NCBI GenBank assembly: GCA_035532475.1
Contig: DATKQY010000056.1
Coordinates: 62,001 to 126,000, forward strand
Direction of reading: 5' to 3'
DNA from: DATKQY01 sp035532475
Lineage (GTDB): Bacteria; Actinomycetota; Acidimicrobiia; Acidimicrobiales; Bog-793
Length of the DNA stretch: 64,000 nucleotides
Shown: one piece after another, positions 57,349 to 64,000 of the stretch
Numbering within the stretch: position 1 is the stretch's first letter
How the letters are laid out: each line of letters starts with the position of its first letter
The notes under the pieces: model-generated
Seen by the model: only the letters and a program-made list of their open reading frames with translations
The model's database searches: none
Told to the model about the DNA's origin: nothing
Program-made: the position numbers and the translations under genes

Positions 57349-58270
57349 CCGCCGCCGCGAGGGCGACCCGAGAGAGCTCCGCCGCGACCTCCGGCGTGCG
57401 CATCACCGTCGGTGCGACCACGCAGCGCATGCCCGCCCGCTCCACCTCACCGGCGAGCGCCGTGTCGGCCTCGTCGACGACGAGCGTGCCGGCGATCGCG
57501 GTGAGCACCCGGGCCACCCCGGCCGCCGAGGACTCCCCGCCGAGCTCGACGAGCAGCCGGTCGGCCGGTCCCTTGAGGGCCGCTCCGGCGACGATGGGCG
57601 AGATCGCCACCACCGAGGCGCGCCGCGACTCCAGCAGCTCCGCGATGCCAGGGACCGCGAGGATCGGGCCGATCGAGACGACCGGGTTCGAGGGCGCGAC
57701 GAGGACTGCATCGGCCGCCGACAGGGCCTCGAGGACGCCCGGCGCCGGTCGCGCCCGGTCGGCTCCCGCGAAGCGGACCGCGCTCACCGCGACAGCGTGG
57801 CGCAGCTTCACGAAGTACTCCTGGAACTCCACCTCCTCACCGGACACGAGGCGTAGGCGCGTGCGTACGGCGTCGTCGCTCATCGGCAGCAGCGCGAGGC
57901 GCAGGTCCCATGACGAGGCGATCTCGGCCGACACCTCCGACAAGGTTGCACCGGCGGCGAGCCGCCCGGTGCGGTGCAGGTGCGTGGCGAGGTCGCGGTC
58001 GCCGAGGCGGAACCAGGTCGGCCCGCCGTAGCGCTCGAGGGCGTCCATCGCCGCCCAGGTCTCCCCGGCGAGTCCCCACCCGGTCTCGGGGTTCGACGCC
58101 CCGGCGAGCGAGTACGTGATCGTGTCGAGGTCCGGGCTGATGTGGAGGCCGTGGATGTCGGCGTCGTCACCCGTGTTGACGACGACGGCCAGCTCCTCCT
58201 CGTCGACCACCTGCACCAGCCCCTGGAGCAGACGAGCCGCACCGACCCCGCCGGCGAGGACGGCGATCAC
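57314..58270 (-). CDS. cofD: 2-phospho-L-lactate/phosphoenolpyruvate transferase CofD (FbiA)
   Basis: Enzyme of 318 aa that joins the activated lactyl or enolpyruvyl phosphate donor to Fo, giving F420-0 or its dehydro form. AVLAGGVGAARLLQGL is the nucleotide loop, VVVNTGDDADIHGLHISPDLD the metal/Fo segment, and WFRLGDRDLATHLHRT, LPMSDDAVRTRL and LVAPSNPVVSIGPIL are standard. GTG 58270 starts 22 bp after the epimerase gene end. In mycobacteria fbiA-fbiB lie near wbbL and manB too, so the linkage is old. Confidence 0.95.
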   Translation of the reverse strand: MIAVLAGGVGAARLLQGLVQVVDEEELAVVVNTGDDADIHGLHISPDLDTITYSLAGASNPETGWGLAGETWAAMDALERYGGPTWFRLGDRDLATHLHRTGRLAAGATLSEVSAEIASSWDLRLALLPMSDDAVRTRLRLVSGEEVEFQEYFVKLRHAVAVSAVRFAGADRARPAPGVLEALSAADAVLVAPSNPVVSIGPILAVPGIAELLESRRASVVAISPIVAGAALKGPADRLLVELGGESSAAGVARVLTAIAGTLVVDEADTALAGEVERAGMRCVVAPTVMRTPEVAAELSRVALAAAGAGADGGRVVS

Positions 58271-58292
58271 GGCGCCGCCCGGCGCACGCGAC

Positions 58293-59258
58293 TCAGCGCG
58301 CCGCTTCGTCCTCGGGCCGGCGCGCCTGCGCCGCCGAGATCACCGCCGCGGCGCCGTCGGCGATGGAGGTCCACGACCTCCACCCTAGGTGGATGGCGGC
58401 GCGGCCAGGATCGAGCGCGCTGCGCCGGACGTCGCCCTCACGAGCCGAAGAGTGCTGCACGCCGGGGTCGGCACCCGCCGCCGCCGCCATCGCGCCGTAG
58501 AGCTGGTTCACCGAGGTCTCGACGCCCGTCGAGACGTTGATCAGCAGCCCGCTCCCCCGGTCGGCGCCGCGCGAGAAGGCGTCCACCACGTCGTCGACGA
58601 AGACGAAATCGCGCGTCTGCTCGCCGTCGCCGTGGATCGTGGACGACCTGCCGGCGGCGAGGTTGGCGGCGAAGACTGCCACGACGCCGCCCTCGCCGCT
58701 CGCGTCCTGCCGGGGGCCGTAGACGTTGGCGAGGGCCATCGCCGTGAACTCCAGCCCGTACAGTTCGCGATACGCGCTCAGGTAGTCGACGACGACCTTC
58801 TTCGAGACCCCGTAGGGCGAGAGCGGGTGGTGGGGATGGCTCTCGACGAGCGGCAGGTCCGACGGGTCCGCGTTGCCGTAGAGCGAGCCGCCGCTCGCGG
58901 CGTACACGATCTTGCGCGTCCCCGCGGCACGCGCCCCTTCGAGCACCCGGAGACTGCCGATCACGTTGATGTCGGCGTCGAGCACGGGCCGCTGGATGGA
59001 CACCGGCACGCTCGCCTGCGCCGCGAGGTGGAACACCACCTCCGGCCGGCGCCGGGCGACGAGGTCGACCAGCTCGGGCTCGCGCACGTCGAGCTGGTGG
59101 AAGCTGAACTCGCCGCCGGCCGCGCGTGCCTGGGCGAGATTGGCGAGCGAACCGGTCGACAGGTCGTCGACCACGTCGACCGCGTGACCCTCCGCGAGCA
59201 GCCGGTCGACGAGCGTCGAGCCGATGAACCCTGCGCCGCCGGTGACGAGTGCCCGCAT
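58293..59258 (-). CDS. GalE-like NAD-dependent sugar epimerase/dehydratase
   Basis: Extended SDR of 321 aa. VTGGAGFIGSTLVDRLLAEG is the NAD loop, VVDDLSTGSLANL the second strand, VVFHLAAQASVPVSIQRP the substrate side, and SPYGVSKKVVVDYL holds the catalytic Tyr and Lys. ALANVYGPRQDASGEGGVVA follows. This is close to UDP-glucose/UDP-GlcNAc 4-epimerases; the exact sugar is not determined. ATG 59258 is 11 bp after the nucleotidyltransferase stop, on the same strand as cofD. Confidence 0.87.
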   Translation of the reverse strand: MRALVTGGAGFIGSTLVDRLLAEGHAVDVVDDLSTGSLANLAQARAAGGEFSFHQLDVREPELVDLVARRRPEVVFHLAAQASVPVSIQRPVLDADINVIGSLRVLEGARAAGTRKIVYAASGGSLYGNADPSDLPLVESHPHHPLSPYGVSKKVVVDYLSAYRELYGLEFTAMALANVYGPRQDASGEGGVVAVFAANLAAGRSSTIHGDGEQTRDFVFVDDVVDAFSRGADRGSGLLINVSTGVETSVNQLYGAMAAAAGADPGVQHSSAREGDVRRSALDPGRAAIHLGWRSWTSIADGAAAVISAAQARRPEDEAAR

Positions 59259-59269
59259 CCGGTCCCGCC

Positions 59270-60349
59270 TCAGACCGGCAGCCGCGCGCTGCCGAGGACG
59301 CAGCCGTCGGCGACGACCGCGTCGGCGCCGACGACACACAGCTCGGCGAGCACGGCCCCTGCGCCAATGAGGGCGCGCGGCCCGACGAGGGAGCCCTCCA
59401 CCCGTGCCCCCTCGCAGACGACCGCACCTGGCAGGAGCACCGAGCCCGTCACGACGGCGCCCGCCTCGACGCGGGCGGAGGCGCCGACGACGGTGTCCTC
59501 GACGCGCCCGCCCCTGGCGACGACGGCGCTGTCGCCGACGAAGGCGTTCCCGCCAGCCTGTCCTTCGAGCACCGCGCTCGGCGCGACGTGCACGCCGGGC
59601 AGGAGCTCGAGGCACTCCGGCAAGAGCACGAGCGGGCGCAGGCCGCGCAACACGTCGAGCTGGGCCTGCAGGTAGCGCTCGGGCGTGCCGGTGTCGAGCC
59701 AGTAGGCGTCGGAGGCCATCGCGAACAGGGCACCGTCGCCGACGAGCGCGGGGAAGACCTCGCGCTCGATCGAGACGCGCCGGCCGGACGCGATGCGTCG
59801 CAGCGCGGCGGGCTCGAGCACGTAGGTCCCGGCGTTGATCAGGTTGGTCGGCGCCTCGTCACGGGGCGGCTTCTCGATGAAGGCGAGGACCCGGCCGCGG
59901 TCGTCGACCGGCACGACGCCGTAGGCGGACGGGTCCTCCACGGGGGTCAGCGCGATCGTCGCCTCGCCACCGTGACCGAAGTGGAACGCCACGAGCGAGG
60001 CCACGTCGAGGTCGGTCAGCACGTCGCCGTTGACGACGATCAGGGTCTCGTCGTCGAGGCCCGCCTGCACCGCGCCGAACAGGATCGCGCCGGCGGTGTC
60101 GAGGGGCTCGGGCTCGACGACGTAGTGCAGCTCGACGCCGGCCCAGCGTCCGGCAGGAAACGCCTGGACGAAGATGTCCGACTGGTAGCCGAGCGAGAAG
60201 ACCGCACGGGTCACACCGTGCAGGGCGAGCCACTCGATGACCCGTGCGATCATCGGGCGCTCGACGATCGGAAGCATCGGCTTGGGGACCGAGTACGTCA
60301 GCGGCCGCAGTCGCGTCCCCTCGCCCCCGACGAGGACTAGCGCGTCCAC
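59270..60349 (-). CDS. mannose-1-phosphate guanylyltransferase-like nucleotidyltransferase
   Basis: Protein of 359 aa: an N-terminal GT-A-like nucleotidyltransferase (LVGGEGTRLRPLTYSVPKPM, IVVNGDVLTDLD, ALTPVEDPSAYGVV, INAGTYVLEP, YWLDTGTPERYLQAQ) plus a C-terminal left-handed beta helix (VLEGQAGGNAFVGDSAVVA, RALIGAGAVLAELCVVGADA). The same layout is found in mycobacterial Rv3264c, called ManB/ManC, near wbbL. GDP-mannose is the most likely product, using mannose-1-P from manB. A glucose-1-phosphate thymidylyltransferase is less likely: it is longer than RmlA (about 290 aa) and has the helix. Confidence 0.82.
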   Translation of the reverse strand: MDALVLVGGEGTRLRPLTYSVPKPMLPIVERPMIARVIEWLALHGVTRAVFSLGYQSDIFVQAFPAGRWAGVELHYVVEPEPLDTAGAILFGAVQAGLDDETLIVVNGDVLTDLDVASLVAFHFGHGGEATIALTPVEDPSAYGVVPVDDRGRVLAFIEKPPRDEAPTNLINAGTYVLEPAALRRIASGRRVSIEREVFPALVGDGALFAMASDAYWLDTGTPERYLQAQLDVLRGLRPLVLLPECLELLPGVHVAPSAVLEGQAGGNAFVGDSAVVARGGRVEDTVVGASARVEAGAVVTGSVLLPGAVVCEGARVEGSLVGPRALIGAGAVLAELCVVGADAVVADGCVLGSARLPV

Positions 60350-60381
60350 CTAGCGCAGCCCTCCGACCATCGGCGCCGGTC

Positions 60382-61191
60382 TCACGTGGTCGTCGTGGAC
60401 GAGCCCGACGTGGTGGCCGTGGTGCTCGACGACGAGCTTGAGCTGGAGGTCGAGGAGGAGCCGGCCGCGGTGGACGAGGTCGAGGAGGAGCCGGCCGCGG
60501 TGGAGGAGGTCCCGGCGGACCCGACATCTTGGAGAAGCGTCGAGCGGGATGCCGGGACGGGGATGGTCGCGCCCACGGGGACGAAGGCCACCGTGACCAT
60601 CTGGCCGTTGCGCAGCCTGAGCGCGGTCGGGTCACCCGTGTAGAGCGAGCCCTTAGCGGTGGGTGAGGACCAGACCTCCACCTGAAGCTGGCCCTTGCCG
60701 GGCGCGCTCCCCTTGGCCGAGGGGCAGCTGTCGCCGTTCGACCACGTCTTCTGCTTGGCGCCCGGGAGCTTGATGCTCGTTGCGGTGAGCGTGAGCCCGG
60801 GGTAGTTGCTCGCGAAGTTGCCCAGCGTGGCGTTCGTGCCGGTGAAGGCGGACTTGTTCGACACCGCGCCGGGGTTGATGTCGATGATCCCGTCACCGAA
60901 GGTGCGGATCCCGACCTTTGACAGGTTCGAGTTCTCGGGAAGGTCCGCCTGCACCGTCCCGCAGATGTCCACGGCGTATGCGGCGTACCAGTGGTCGCTC
61001 GCCGTCGGCGCCGTCGTGATCGTGACCGGGTGGACCCGCTCGTTGCGGCTGTACACGATCAGGGAGATGCCCGCGATGCAGATCACGACCATCACCAGGT
61101 ACCAGGCCGTCGGCGGGCGCGCCCGGTAGCTCTTGCTCCCGCCGCTCGCTGCGGCGCGCGCGACCGTGCGGCCGAAGGAACCCCGTGACAT
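60382..61191 (-). CDS. membrane-anchored protein of unknown function with Ser/Thr tail
   Basis: Protein of 269 aa. A basic cytoplasmic start (SFGRTVARAAASGGSKSYRAR), one helix (WYLVMVVICIAGISLIVYS) and an extracytoplasmic domain with two or three Cys (DICGTVQADLPENSNLSKVG, WSNGDSCPSAKG) and many Gly/Ser/Asn. The last 50 residues are Ser/Thr/Ala repeats, likely a spacer or glycosylated tail. I do not recognise a family. It lies between the guanylyltransferase and wbbL genes on the same strand, 32 bp and 12 bp away, so an envelope role is likely. Start ATG 61191. Confidence 0.65.
   Translation of the reverse strand: MSRGSFGRTVARAAASGGSKSYRARPPTAWYLVMVVICIAGISLIVYSRNERVHPVTITTAPTASDHWYAAYAVDICGTVQADLPENSNLSKVGIRTFGDGIIDINPGAVSNKSAFTGTNATLGNFASNYPGLTLTATSIKLPGAKQKTWSNGDSCPSAKGSAPGKGQLQVEVWSSPTAKGSLYTGDPTALRLRNGQMVTVAFVPVGATIPVPASRSTLLQDVGSAGTSSTAAGSSSTSSTAAGSSSTSSSSSSSSTTATTSGSSTTTT
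60446..60505. repeat. 30-bp tandem repeat in a Ser/Thr tail
   Basis: Two 30-bp copies (60446-60475, 60476-60505) with one difference, encoding a repeated Ala/Gly/Ser/Thr decapeptide in the tail of the preceding protein. Confidence 0.8.
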
Positions 61192-61203
61192 GGCCCTGGG
61201 AGC

Positions 61204-62109
61204 TTAGTCAACCGCCGCATGGGAGCGGTTGCGAGGCGCGCGGCGAGTCACGGAGAGCTGTCGGCCGAGCGCGACGGCGAGGCGAGCGAGGAGGCCCGCG
61301 CCGACGAGCGGCAGCAGCAGGCGCTCCGCTCCCTCGGCGCTCCGCCTGGCGAAGCGCCACGTCGAGGCGTGGTGGGCGATGAGCATCCGGTAGGGGCGCC
61401 GGGCGGACGAAACACCTTGGAGGTGGACGGCGGACGCCCCTGGGACGTAGCGGACCCGCCAGCCGGCTCGCCGGAGCCGCCAGCACAGATCGAGGTCCTC
61501 GACGTACATGAAGTAGCTCTCGTCGAAGCCACCGACCGCCTCGAAGGCGCTGCGACGCACCAGGAGGCACGCGCCCGAGACCCAGTCGACGTCGTGCTCG
61601 TCCTGTGCCCCGCCCTCCAGCCGGTAGCGCCGGCTCCAGCGGTTGTCCGGGCGGATCAGGCCGACGAAGGCGTGGCCGACCGCCACGCCGAACGTCGGGA
61701 AGGCCCGCGCGGAGGGGTAGCGGGTGCCATCCGTCGAGTCGATGCGAGGTCCGCAGATCGCCACGTCCTGGTGGGCGTCGAGGACGGCAAGGAGCGCCCG
61801 TGGGAGTGCCTCGTCGACGACGACGTCGGGGTTGCAGACGAGCAGGTACTCCGCCGCCGCCCGCTCGACCCCGCGGTTGACCGCCGTGCCGTAGCCGAGG
61901 TTGCGCCCAGTCGGCAGCAGCACCGTTTCGCCGTCGGCTTCGGCCAGCTCGGCGAGCGAACCGTCCGTCGACGCGTTGTCGACGACGACGACCTCCCGCA
62001 CGCCCGCCCGCCGGAGGCTCTCGACGCAGGCCAGCAGCGCCTGGCCCGCGTCGTGGTTGACGACGATCGCACCGACCCGACACGCCGGCGCAGCACCCTC
62101 GCCGCTCAC
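61204..62109 (-). CDS. wbbL: rhamnosyltransferase WbbL (GT2)
   Basis: GT-A family 2 enzyme of 301 aa, the length of mycobacterial WbbL, which adds L-rhamnose to polyprenyl-PP-GlcNAc to build the wall linker. VVNHDAGQALLACVESL, VVVDNASTDGSLAEL, GRNLGYGTAVNRGVE and LLVCNPDVVVDEAL give the nucleotide and D-x-D region. DWVSGACLLVRRSAFEAVGGF and FMYVEDLDLCWRLRRAGW are typical of rhamnosyltransferases. GTG 62109 overlaps the rmlD stop. Together with rmlD and rmlB this points to a GlcNAc-rhamnose linker unit. Confidence 0.9.
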   Translation of the reverse strand: MSGEGAAPACRVGAIVVNHDAGQALLACVESLRRAGVREVVVVDNASTDGSLAELAEADGETVLLPTGRNLGYGTAVNRGVERAAAEYLLVCNPDVVVDEALPRALLAVLDAHQDVAICGPRIDSTDGTRYPSARAFPTFGVAVGHAFVGLIRPDNRWSRRYRLEGGAQDEHDVDWVSGACLLVRRSAFEAVGGFDESYFMYVEDLDLCWRLRRAGWRVRYVPGASAVHLQGVSSARRPYRMLIAHHASTWRFARRSAEGAERLLLPLVGAGLLARLAVALGRQLSVTRRAPRNRSHAAVD

Positions 62110-62978
62110 GCGGTGAGCTCGGCGACGAGCGCGGCCGTCGCGTCTCGCCACTCCGGCAGGAGGGGAAGGCCCGCCAGTCGGAGAGCGGCGTTGTCGAGCA
62201 CCGAGTTCGCGGGGCGCGGCGCCGGGCGGGCAGGCTCGAGCTGCGCGGTCGTGATCGGCTCGACACGACCCGGGTCGCCGCCCGCGAGCTCGACCACGGC
62301 GCGGGCGAAGCCGTACCAGGTGGTCGCGCCGGAGTTGGTGACGTGGAAGACGCCCGGCCGGCGCGCCAAGGCGAGCTCCACCAGGGTCCTGGCGAGGTCG
62401 CTCGCGATCGTCGGGCTGCCGTGCTGATCGTCGACGAAGCGCAACGGGCCGTCGCCGCCCGAGGCGAGGCGCAGCACGGTCTTCGCCATGTTCTGGCCGA
62501 CTCGCCCGCACACCCACGACGTGCGCACGATCGTCGCGTCGGGACCGAGCTCGCGCTCGCCGCCGAGCTTCGACAGCCCGTAGACCGAGAGCGGGTTCGG
62601 CGGGTCCCACTCGACGTAGGGGCGCGCCGAGCTCCCGTCGAAGACGTAGTCGGTCGACACGTAGGCGACGTGCGCGCCGACACGGCGGGCGCTCTCGGCG
62701 ACATGGCGTGTCCCGAGCGCGTTCACCGCGAACGCCCGGTCCCGCTCGGACTCGCAGGCGTCGACCGCGGTGAACGCGGCGACATGGACCACGAGGTCCG
62801 GCTCGAGCGCGGTGACCGCCGCCAGCACGGCGTCGCGGTCCGCCACGTCGAGACGGTCGTGGGCAGCGGCGACGACGTCGAGGCGCGGCCCGCGGTGTCG
62901 CCCGGCCTCGCGGCGTCCGAGCTCGGCCACGACCTCGGTCCCGACCTGGCCGCTCGCCCCAGTGACGAGGACACGCAC
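62106..62978 (-). CDS. rmlD: dTDP-4-dehydrorhamnose reductase RmlD
   Basis: SDR of 290 aa making dTDP-L-rhamnose. VTGASGQVGTEVVAEL is the NAD(P) loop. VVHVAAFTAVDACESERDRA is diagnostic for RmlD, then YVSTDYVFDGSSARPYVEWD, PNPLSVYGLSKLGGE with the catalytic Tyr and Lys, and VRTSWVCG. VDDQHGSPTIASDLA follows. Start ATG 62978 is 7 bp after the rmlB stop. rmlA and rmlC are not in the window. Confidence 0.95.
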   Translation of the reverse strand: MRVLVTGASGQVGTEVVAELGRREAGRHRGPRLDVVAAAHDRLDVADRDAVLAAVTALEPDLVVHVAAFTAVDACESERDRAFAVNALGTRHVAESARRVGAHVAYVSTDYVFDGSSARPYVEWDPPNPLSVYGLSKLGGERELGPDATIVRTSWVCGRVGQNMAKTVLRLASGGDGPLRFVDDQHGSPTIASDLARTLVELALARRPGVFHVTNSGATTWYGFARAVVELAGGDPGRVEPITTAQLEPARPAPRPANSVLDNAALRLAGLPLLPEWRDATAALVAELTA

Positions 62979-62985
62979 GGGAGCC

Positions 62986-64000
62986 TCAGCGCCCTCCGGC
63001 CGGCGCGGCGCCGCCCCAGGAGCCTTCGACCACCGGCGAGCGGCCGACGAGCGGACGCCACCACGCCTCGTGCTCGCGGTACCAGGCGACGGTGTCGGCG
63101 AGCCCCTGGACGAACTCGATCTCGGGCACCCACCCGAGCTCGTCGCGGATCTTCGACGAGTCCAGCAGGTAGCGCCGGTCGTGACCTGGCCGGTCGGGCA
63201 CGATCGTCTTCAACGACGCCGGGCGCCCCGTCGCGGCGAGGACCGCGTCGGCGATCTCGGCGACGCTCGCCTCCACCCCGGAGCCGACGTGGTACGTCTC
63301 GCCGATGCGACCTTTCTCGAGCACCAGGTCGACCGCCCGGCAGTGGTCGAGGACGTGCAGCCACTCGCGTCGGTTCTCGGTCGAGGCGTAGAGCGGGAGC
63401 GGCTCGCCGGCGAGCGCTCGCGTGGCGAAGAGGGGGATCACCTTCTCGGGGAACTGGTACGGCCCGTAGTTGTTGCAGCAGTTGGTGATCGTCGCCGGCA
63501 GCTCGAACGTCTCGACATAGCTGCGCACCACGTGGTCCGATCCCGCCTTGGAGGCGTTGTAGGGCGTCCGCGGGCGGTACGGCGAGTCCTCGCGGAACGA
63601 CTCGTCGCTGTCGAGCGCCAGGTCGCCGTAGACCTCGCAGGTCGAGATGTGGTGGAGGCGGCCGGTCCCGACCCGCCGGGCAGCGTCGCACAGCGCCTGG
63701 GTGCCGAGCACGTTGGTCCGCAGGAAGCGAGCCGGGTCGAGCACCGCGAGGCTGTTGTGCGACTCGGCGGCGAAGTTCACGATCGTGTCCACGGCGTGCT
63801 CGGCGAGCACATGCTCGACCAGCTCCTGGTTGCCGATGTCGCCGCGCACGAAGGTGACGCGGCCGTCCTCGACGAGCGGTGAGAGGTTGGCGAGGTTGCC
63901 GGCGTAGGTGAGGACGTCGAGGGCGACGACGGCGTCGCCGGGATGGTGCTCGGTGTAGTAGCGGACGAAGTTCGAGCCGATGAAGCCGGCGGCACCGGTG
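62986..64000 (-). CDS. rmlB: dTDP-glucose 4,6-dehydratase RmlB (N-terminus cut by the window edge)
   Basis: Extended SDR making dTDP-4-keto-6-deoxyglucose. The frame runs through position 64000, beginning TGAAGFIGSNFVRYYTEHHP, so the NAD loop is present apart from the first few residues. FAAESHNSLAVLDPARFLRT, HISTCEVYGDLALDSD, RPRTPYNASKAGSDHVVRSY (catalytic Tyr and Lys), ITNCCNNYGPYQFPEKVIPL and NRREWLHVLDHCRAVDLV are typical RmlB. VEASVAEIADAVL and GHDRRYLLDSSKIRDELGW also match. The gene is intact as far as seen (337 aa). First gene of the rmlB-rmlD-wbbL unit in the window. Confidence 0.94.
   Translation of the reverse strand, partial: TGAAGFIGSNFVRYYTEHHPGDAVVALDVLTYAGNLANLSPLVEDGRVTFVRGDIGNQELVEHVLAEHAVDTIVNFAAESHNSLAVLDPARFLRTNVLGTQALCDAARRVGTGRLHHISTCEVYGDLALDSDESFREDSPYRPRTPYNASKAGSDHVVRSYVETFELPATITNCCNNYGPYQFPEKVIPLFATRALAGEPLPLYASTENRREWLHVLDHCRAVDLVLEKGRIGETYHVGSGVEASVAEIADAVLAATGRPASLKTIVPDRPGHDRRYLLDSSKIRDELGWVPEIEFVQGLADTVAWYREHEAWWRPLVGRSPVVEGSWGGAAPAGGR

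Noticed and set aside
1..64000. tRNA, rRNA or riboswitch genes
   Set aside because: No cloverleaf, 3' CCA-type acceptor, rRNA stretch or known riboswitch core was noticed in the intergenic regions, none of which exceeds 300 bp. A tRNAscan-SE and Infernal run would settle it.

Overview
The window is about 70 % G+C by eye, has actinobacterial gene order (ileS, divIVA, yggT, sepF, yggS, pgeF, ftsZ; lexA divergent from a LysM gene and nrdR), coenzyme F420 genes and rhamnosyl-linker cell-wall genes. It therefore comes from the chromosome of a high-G+C actinobacterium. A member of Acidimicrobiia or a relative is a reasonable guess, but that is inference. No rRNA, tRNA, CRISPR array, prophage or complete insertion sequence was seen.

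Layout. 1-4.7 kb: a DUF167 gene divergent from ileS, then divIVA. 4.7-22.7 kb, all on the minus strand and read from high to low coordinates: a long division and cell-wall (dcw) cluster mraZ, rsmH, ftsL, ftsI, murE, mraY, murD, ftsW, (small ORF), murG, murC, murB, ftsQ, ftsZ, pgeF, yggS, sepF, yggT, divIVA. murF is missing from its usual place between murE and mraY. Nearly every junction is a 4-bp ATGA/GTGA/TTGA stop-start overlap. 22.8-31.3 kb: an MFS permease, pncA, mgsA, an LCP-family ligase, a membrane Ser/Thr kinase, a lipoate-ligase-like protein, an HNH nuclease and small conserved proteins. 31.4-35.5 kb: dinB, a PIG-L deacetylase, nrdR, a LysM protein and lexA, with three SOS boxes between the last two. 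35.5-36.0 kb: a small inserted element with terminal inverted repeats and a flanking 22-bp duplication, sitting between lexA and dapE. 36-42.4 kb: dapE, dapD, dapC, hflX, dapF, miaA. 42.6-48.4 kb: SIS protein, Trm112-like protein, phosphomannomutase, a CPBP membrane protease, ftsH. 48.4-64 kb: envelope glycan genes (glycosyltransferases, nucleotide-sugar enzymes, wbbL, rmlD, partial rmlB) with the F420 genes cofD and cofE embedded.

How it fits together. The window is largely an envelope and division hub. The dap genes make meso-diaminopimelate for MurE (whose DNPR motif fits that substrate). The mur and fts genes make and place peptidoglycan. wbbL, rmlB, rmlD, the LCP protein and the glycosyltransferases build and attach a rhamnose-containing wall polymer. 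DivIVA, SepF and YggT position growth.

Points of most interest: (1) the MITE-like element; (2) a 30-bp inverted repeat burying the rsmH start, in a frame that also opens by an ATGA overlap with mraZ; (3) an unlisted 58-codon ORF between ftsW and murG with ATGA overlaps on both sides; (4) the missing murF; (5) well-formed promoter and operator arrays before mraZ, ftsZ and the lexA/LysM pair; (6) repeated TANNNT boxes 6-10 bp before start codons, suggesting many leaderless mRNAs.
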